Positions 60,666 to 64,000 of a stretch of 64,000 nucleotides of DNA are shown one piece after another. The stretch spans positions 81,261-145,260 of the forward strand of contig CAJTMW010000011.1 in the NCBI GenBank assembly GCA_910577275.1, given 5' to 3'. The DNA is from an uncultured Lachnospiraceae bacterium. GTDB lineage: Bacteria > Bacillota > Clostridia > Lachnospirales > Lachnospiraceae. Each line of letters begins with the position of its first letter. Position 1 is the stretch's first letter. Both the position numbers and the translations under genes were made by a program. The notes beneath the pieces are model-generated. The model saw only the letters and a list, made by a program, of their open reading frames with translations, had not been told where the DNA came from and did not search any database.

Positions 60666-62336
60666 CTACTCCGCGCTTTCCGCCGTCGCCGCTATGACGC
60701 CCGTTCCCTCTCTGGTCCACACAATGTTGTCGCGAATCATCTCGTCGATGTCCATTCCGATAATCTCGGATGCCCGCTCCTTTGCCTCGCCTTCGTTTTC
60801 CGTTCCCAGCTTCTTATACATTTCGTAAGAGGGCTTTTTGTTCCCCTCCAAATCGTACAGTCCAAGGGCAAGATGGCTTTCCATCTCATAAGCCTCGTCC
60901 GTCTGGCGGAACAGCATGAACGCGTCCACATCCGGCAGGGACGCCGCTTTCAGATAACCGTAGGCAATGGACGCCTCCTGCTTCTCGTCCCCGAAAGCGG
61001 AGGTATAGCCGATTTCCGCAAGGGAAATGCTCCTGACCTCTCCCGCAGGATTCAAAAATTTATCTTCATGCATATAGTCGATTAAAATATCAATATTCTG
61101 CATGGTGATGTAGGGTGTGGTGATGCTGTCCTTCACCCATACCGCCGGCCCGTTCCATGCATAGGGGTCGTACAGAGGCGAATTGTAGGGATGGTAGGAA
61201 AGCCCCCAGTCAATATTTCCTTCCCTGTTCATATAGTAATTAAACTGGTCAAGATACTCCTTTGCCAGAAAGCTGCCGGGATTGGACTTCCGGTTCCACT
61301 CCTGGTCGATGGAATTGTATATTCTTACGCTGGCGTTCATGCTTTTCATTTCATTATAAAGGATGCGGAACGCCTTCACATAAATATTGACATTCAAATC
61401 CATGGAGGTGGAATTGGTATACCACCATGAGGTGCGGGCGTTCACTTCGTTTCCGATAATCCAGTTGTCCACCTGCCCGCAGCCGGTCTGTCCCGAATAA
61501 TGCTGTCCCAGGAAAGCCCCGATTGCCTTTAAGTGGTTGACTCCGGTTTCCTCCTCCACATTCAGCGCATAGCCGGGGCAGTTATCCCCGTCTGCCGCCA
61601 GCGGATGGATTAAATCCTGAGCGTAGGGATTCTGTCCCCCGTTTAAGAGAACCATGGTGATTTGGATTCCGTATTTATTCAGCGTCCTGATGGTGGAGTC
61701 ATATTCTGCAAGCCGCTCTCCGTTAAAGTACCAGGTCTGGCCGTTATAGGGAAAGGCAACGGTTCCCGGAACCGACTCGTCCGAGCAGATATCGTCGATA
61801 TCCATATTATAGACCATCTGGTGAATCCCAAGCTCCTGCAGCTCCTCGCCGGTAACCTTGGTGATGTCAGGAAGGAGCCCCTTGATTCCTCCGTCCATTC
61901 TTGTGGAAGAATAGGCGGCAATGGCCTCGGGATTGGTAATATAATGCTCGTCGCTTACCTGAATCATCTCCCCGTTTCGCTTCACCGCAATCAGAAACTT
62001 GCGGCTTAAGTTGGAGTCCGCCGTATTGTAATTCAGCGGAAAACTGGCCGTGACGCTTTTCCCCGCGTCCACTTTAGCGACAATGCTCCCGGTGGTTCCG
62101 TCTAACTGAACGTCATTGGCATAGACATAGAACTTGCCGTCGTCGCTTGACGGAACGCTGGAAGTTCTGATTTCGCAGACCACATCCTCCTCCGAAATCT
62201 GACAGGATTCGATGGATACCGGCCGTCCCGCGGCCTCCGCGCAATCAGCTCCGTTCCTGCCGCCGAAGCCTGCCGCCGCCAGTACCCCGACTGCCATCGC
62301 CATCAATGTAAGCATCATCTTGTTCTTTCTTTTCAT
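60666..62336 (-). CDS. DUF5722 exported glycoside hydrolase-like protein
   Basis: A 556-residue secreted protein with a signal peptide (MMLTLMAMAVGVLAAAGFGG). An N-terminal beta-domain (about 40-135) precedes a TIM-barrel-like region: MVLLNGGQNPY, then WIIGNEVNARTSW with the likely acid/base Glu after Asn, YHPYNSPLYDPY, and SLAEIGYTS with a likely nucleophile Glu. This NE...E layout is that of clan GH-A, so a surface glycosidase is inferred. The substrate is unknown. The promoter is at 62402-62430. Confidence 0.8.
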   Translation of the reverse strand: MKRKNKMMLTLMAMAVGVLAAAGFGGRNGADCAEAAGRPVSIESCQISEEDVVCEIRTSSVPSSDDGKFYVYANDVQLDGTTGSIVAKVDAGKSVTASFPLNYNTADSNLSRKFLIAVKRNGEMIQVSDEHYITNPEAIAAYSSTRMDGGIKGLLPDITKVTGEELQELGIHQMVYNMDIDDICSDESVPGTVAFPYNGQTWYFNGERLAEYDSTIRTLNKYGIQITMVLLNGGQNPYAQDLIHPLAADGDNCPGYALNVEEETGVNHLKAIGAFLGQHYSGQTGCGQVDNWIIGNEVNARTSWWYTNSTSMDLNVNIYVKAFRILYNEMKSMNASVRIYNSIDQEWNRKSNPGSFLAKEYLDQFNYYMNREGNIDWGLSYHPYNSPLYDPYAWNGPAVWVKDSITTPYITMQNIDILIDYMHEDKFLNPAGEVRSISLAEIGYTSAFGDEKQEASIAYGYLKAASLPDVDAFMLFRQTDEAYEMESHLALGLYDLEGNKKPSYEMYKKLGTENEGEAKERASEIIGMDIDEMIRDNIVWTREGTGVIAATAESAE

Positions 62337-62401
62337 GGGAATCCTCCATTCTGAAGTACCTTGTACCGTCTTTTGTATTTCTCAAAAATTTCTTTTTCTA
62401 C

Positions 62402-62430
62402 ATTATAGCGAAAGCCGGGCTCTGTGTCAT
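62402..62430 (-). promoter_or_regulatory. Promoter of the DUF5722-DUF885 unit
   Basis: On the minus strand ATGACA (62430-62425) and TATAAT (62407-62402) are 17 bp apart, starting 10 bp after the recombinase-chimera stop. Confidence 0.6.
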
Positions 62431-62439
62431 TAATTATTT

Positions 62440-63795
62440 TTAAGTTCCCGGCTCGGAAATCCGGCTGACCCCCACATAGATGTTGGAAATGCTGTACCAT
62501 GTGGGAAAATCCACGATTCCATTAGGGGGCAGGTTGAAAATCCTCTGGAAAGCCTTCACCGCGTTTGCCGTGGCCGGACCGAAAATCCCGTCGGCGGTGA
62601 TGGTGGGAATCGCCGGATAATTTCTGGCAATCCGGTTTAACTGCTGCTGCATCTGCCTTACCTTTTCCCCGGAGGAGCCAATCGTCAGGTCATAGCCAGG
62701 CCAGGAGGAGGGAACCCCTGAAATGCTTGTGGCAGTATTGATGTACATATCGCTTCCATAGTAATAGCGGATGATGTCTATGGCGGCATAACCTTCTTCT
62801 CCTGCTGACTGACAGGGACTAAAAATATTTTGACGAAGAAAGTCTGCCTTCTTCCTCTCCGCCGCCTCCTTCCCCACGAGGTACTCCTCCTTTGAAATTT
62901 CCCCCAGGGCAAACTGCCCGTAAAGCGCCTTTCTCTCCTCCTCTGCGGAGGCAAGGCTGTTTTTCAGCCTCCTCAAATTTTTCTCTTTAGCGGCGGCATC
63001 TTCCTCCCGGCAATGCTTTTCCATCCCCTCTCCCTCTGGCAACCCCTCCGGCGCGTTCCCCGGTACAACCGTTCCCCGGCAATCATTCTCCGGCTTCTTC
63101 TTCCTCTCCCGCCTCCTTATCTTTTCCTGCGCCCTGTCAAATTCTTCCTCCGTCACCAGCCCCTCATGGGTGTTCTCCGCCACAATCCATTTCTCCCTGT
63201 CCGCCGCTCTGGCTCCTCCGCTTCCCACCTGTATCCGCCTTCTTTTTCCGTAGATATTTTTTCCGGTATAGCGCTCGTCCCGCAGGATTTTCAGCACCCC
63301 CTGAGGCGTCCAGAAATTGACGTCACCGCTCCTTCCCCACGTTTTGCGGGTGCAGCCCGCCGCTTTCTTGTACTGCATGGGCGTCGGAATGCCTTCGCCG
63401 TTCAGCCTCCGGGCAATCTCCGCCGTACCGTTCCCTTCCGCCGCCATATAAAAAATACGGCGGACAATCTCTGCCGCCGCCTCGTCGGGAATCAGCCTGT
63501 TTTTATTTCCGGCGTCCTTTTTATACCCGAACGGCGCAAAGGAAGACAAAAATTCTCCCTTTTCCGCCCTGAAATACTGCGCGCTCCGCACCTTGCGCGA
63601 CAAATCCTGACTGTAAAAATCGTTTAAAAGGGTCTTAAAGGAAACCGTAAGGCTGTCCGCTTCCCTCCGGGCGGCGCTGTCAAATCCGTCGTTTACGGAG
63701 ATAAAGCGCACTCCCCAAAAGGGAAATATACGGAAAATATAATTTCCCACCGTCAGATAATCCCTGCCTAAACGGGAAAGGTCTCCTTGTGTCAA
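62440..63795 (-). CDS. Truncated serine recombinase fused to a peptidoglycan-binding domain
   Basis: A 451-residue chimera. Residues 5-70 are the end of a serine-recombinase catalytic domain (DLSRLGRDYLTVGNYIF); about 70 residues with the catalytic Ser are missing. Residues 85-230 are the recombinase DNA-binding domain (GYKKDAGNKNRLIPDEAA), and 270-320 a coiled coil. From about 335 the sequence switches to AAIDIIRYYYGSDMYINTA and a peptidoglycan-binding unit (SSGEKVRQMQQQLNRI; DGIFGPATANAVKAFQ; GIVDFPTWYSIS), which belongs to a different type of protein. A stop codon lies immediately upstream of the TTG at 63795, so this is a remnant or a new fusion and may not be expressed. Confidence 0.7.
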   Translation of the reverse strand: MTQGDLSRLGRDYLTVGNYIFRIFPFWGVRFISVNDGFDSAARREADSLTVSFKTLLNDFYSQDLSRKVRSAQYFRAEKGEFLSSFAPFGYKKDAGNKNRLIPDEAAAEIVRRIFYMAAEGNGTAEIARRLNGEGIPTPMQYKKAAGCTRKTWGRSGDVNFWTPQGVLKILRDERYTGKNIYGKRRRIQVGSGGARAADREKWIVAENTHEGLVTEEEFDRAQEKIRRRERKKKPENDCRGTVVPGNAPEGLPEGEGMEKHCREEDAAAKEKNLRRLKNSLASAEEERKALYGQFALGEISKEEYLVGKEAAERKKADFLRQNIFSPCQSAGEEGYAAIDIIRYYYGSDMYINTATSISGVPSSWPGYDLTIGSSGEKVRQMQQQLNRIARNYPAIPTITADGIFGPATANAVKAFQRIFNLPPNGIVDFPTWYSISNIYVGVSRISEPGT

Positions 63796-63814
63796 CTAAA
63801 CACCAAATTTTTTA

Positions 63815-63865
63815 CGGATGCCAGAGGCGGCCAACAGGTCTTTCCCAGACCGCCCCCGGCATCCG
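63815..63865 (-). terminator. Putative terminator between two recombinase genes
   Basis: CGGATGCC (63815-63822) pairs with GGCATCCG (63858-63865), with an inner GGCGG/CCGCC stem. There is little T tract after it. It lies just behind the stop of the edge recombinase. Confidence 0.45.
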
Positions 63866-63890
63866 CTTTATCGTGAAGTAAAAACCTTTA

Positions 63891-64000
63891 TCAGTTGTCA
63901 TATCCCTGCATATCAAACATATCCTGGAACTTCCAGACAATTTCAATCTCGGTGGGAGAGGACACCAGCACTTCCTTGATGAATGTCTGCGCCAGTTCCA
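63891..64000 (-). CDS. C-terminus of another serine recombinase (cut by the window edge)
   Basis: The minus strand encodes ELAQTFIKEVLVSS, then EIEIVWKFQDMFDMQGYDN and TGA at 63893-63891. The pattern (F[IV]KEV..., EIEI.WKFQD) is the C-terminal end of large serine recombinases of mobile elements. Only about 36 residues are in view. Together with the truncated recombinase it marks the edge of a mobile element. Confidence 0.7.
   Translation of the reverse strand, partial: ELAQTFIKEVLVSSPTEIEIVWKFQDMFDMQGYDN

Overview
The window looks like chromosome of a gut-type Lachnospiraceae (Clostridia, Bacillota). Supporting signs are a moderate-GC genome with strong AGGAGG ribosome sites, YesM/YesN and LplB/LplC carbohydrate systems, RbsABC-type sugar transport, tandem FeoA with FeoB, many AraC regulators, and lipoproteins with Ala/Thr/Asp-rich linkers. 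Nearly everything from 1.1 to 12.4 kb and from 14.3 to 30.3 kb lies on the minus strand. I saw no rRNA, tRNA or CRISPR array.

Layout. 0-1.1 kb: a PHP phosphoesterase behind a structured leader. 1.1-2.8 kb: a PIN-toxin remnant, then a ParA ATPase with an Ala/Pro/Lys-rich partner. 2.9-13.5 kb: an L-fucose locus (fucI, two RbsC-type permeases, an RbsA-type ATPase, a binding lipoprotein, fucU, an unknown protein and a RhaB-family kinase) with a divergent AraC regulator. 13.5-16.5 kb: an orphan lipoprotein, an aldo/keto reductase and a zinc alcohol dehydrogenase. 16.7-31.5 kb: a uronic-acid glycan locus. It holds a GH154/DUF2264 hydrolase, a 1207-residue heparinase-like plus beta-helix fusion, a GH88 unsaturated-uronyl hydrolase, YesN/YesM, LplB/LplC permeases and a binding lipoprotein, plus a divergent AraC regulator. 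Three promoters there share a 38-bp operator. 31.6-34.5 kb: an AraA/FucI-like isomerase with a second RhaB-like kinase.

34.6-36 kb is an AT-rich two-gene island of unknown function. 36-45 kb: an AraC regulator, a coiled-coil protein, a complete Opp-type transporter and a CE2-like esterase. 45.1-48.7 kb: feoA-feoA-feoB-small Cys-rich protein, divergent from a DtxR-type regulator whose likely operators overlap the feo promoter. 48.7-53.4 kb: alpha/beta hydrolase, small membrane protein, HAD phosphatase, LysR regulator, an unknown protein and an Rpn-like nuclease. 53.7-54.2 kb: a noncoding element made of two 150-bp palindromes in opposite orientation around a foldable core. 54.2-58.6 kb: carAB. 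58.7-62.3 kb: a small membrane protein, a DUF885 metallopeptidase and a DUF5722 glycosidase-like protein. 62.4-64 kb: a truncated serine recombinase fused to a peptidoglycan-binding domain, then the C-terminus of another recombinase at the edge.

The first half reads as a scavenging island for complex host or plant glycans: uronic-acid backbones are cut outside or inside the cell, imported by the Lpl-type transporter and sensed by YesMN/AraC, while the fucose and second-isomerase modules feed deoxy or related sugars into the cell's ketose-phosphate pathways. The most unusual items are the paired covarying palindromes (53701-54179), the shared activator site, the lyase/beta-helix fusion, the ParA pair, and two families of dispersed structured repeats.
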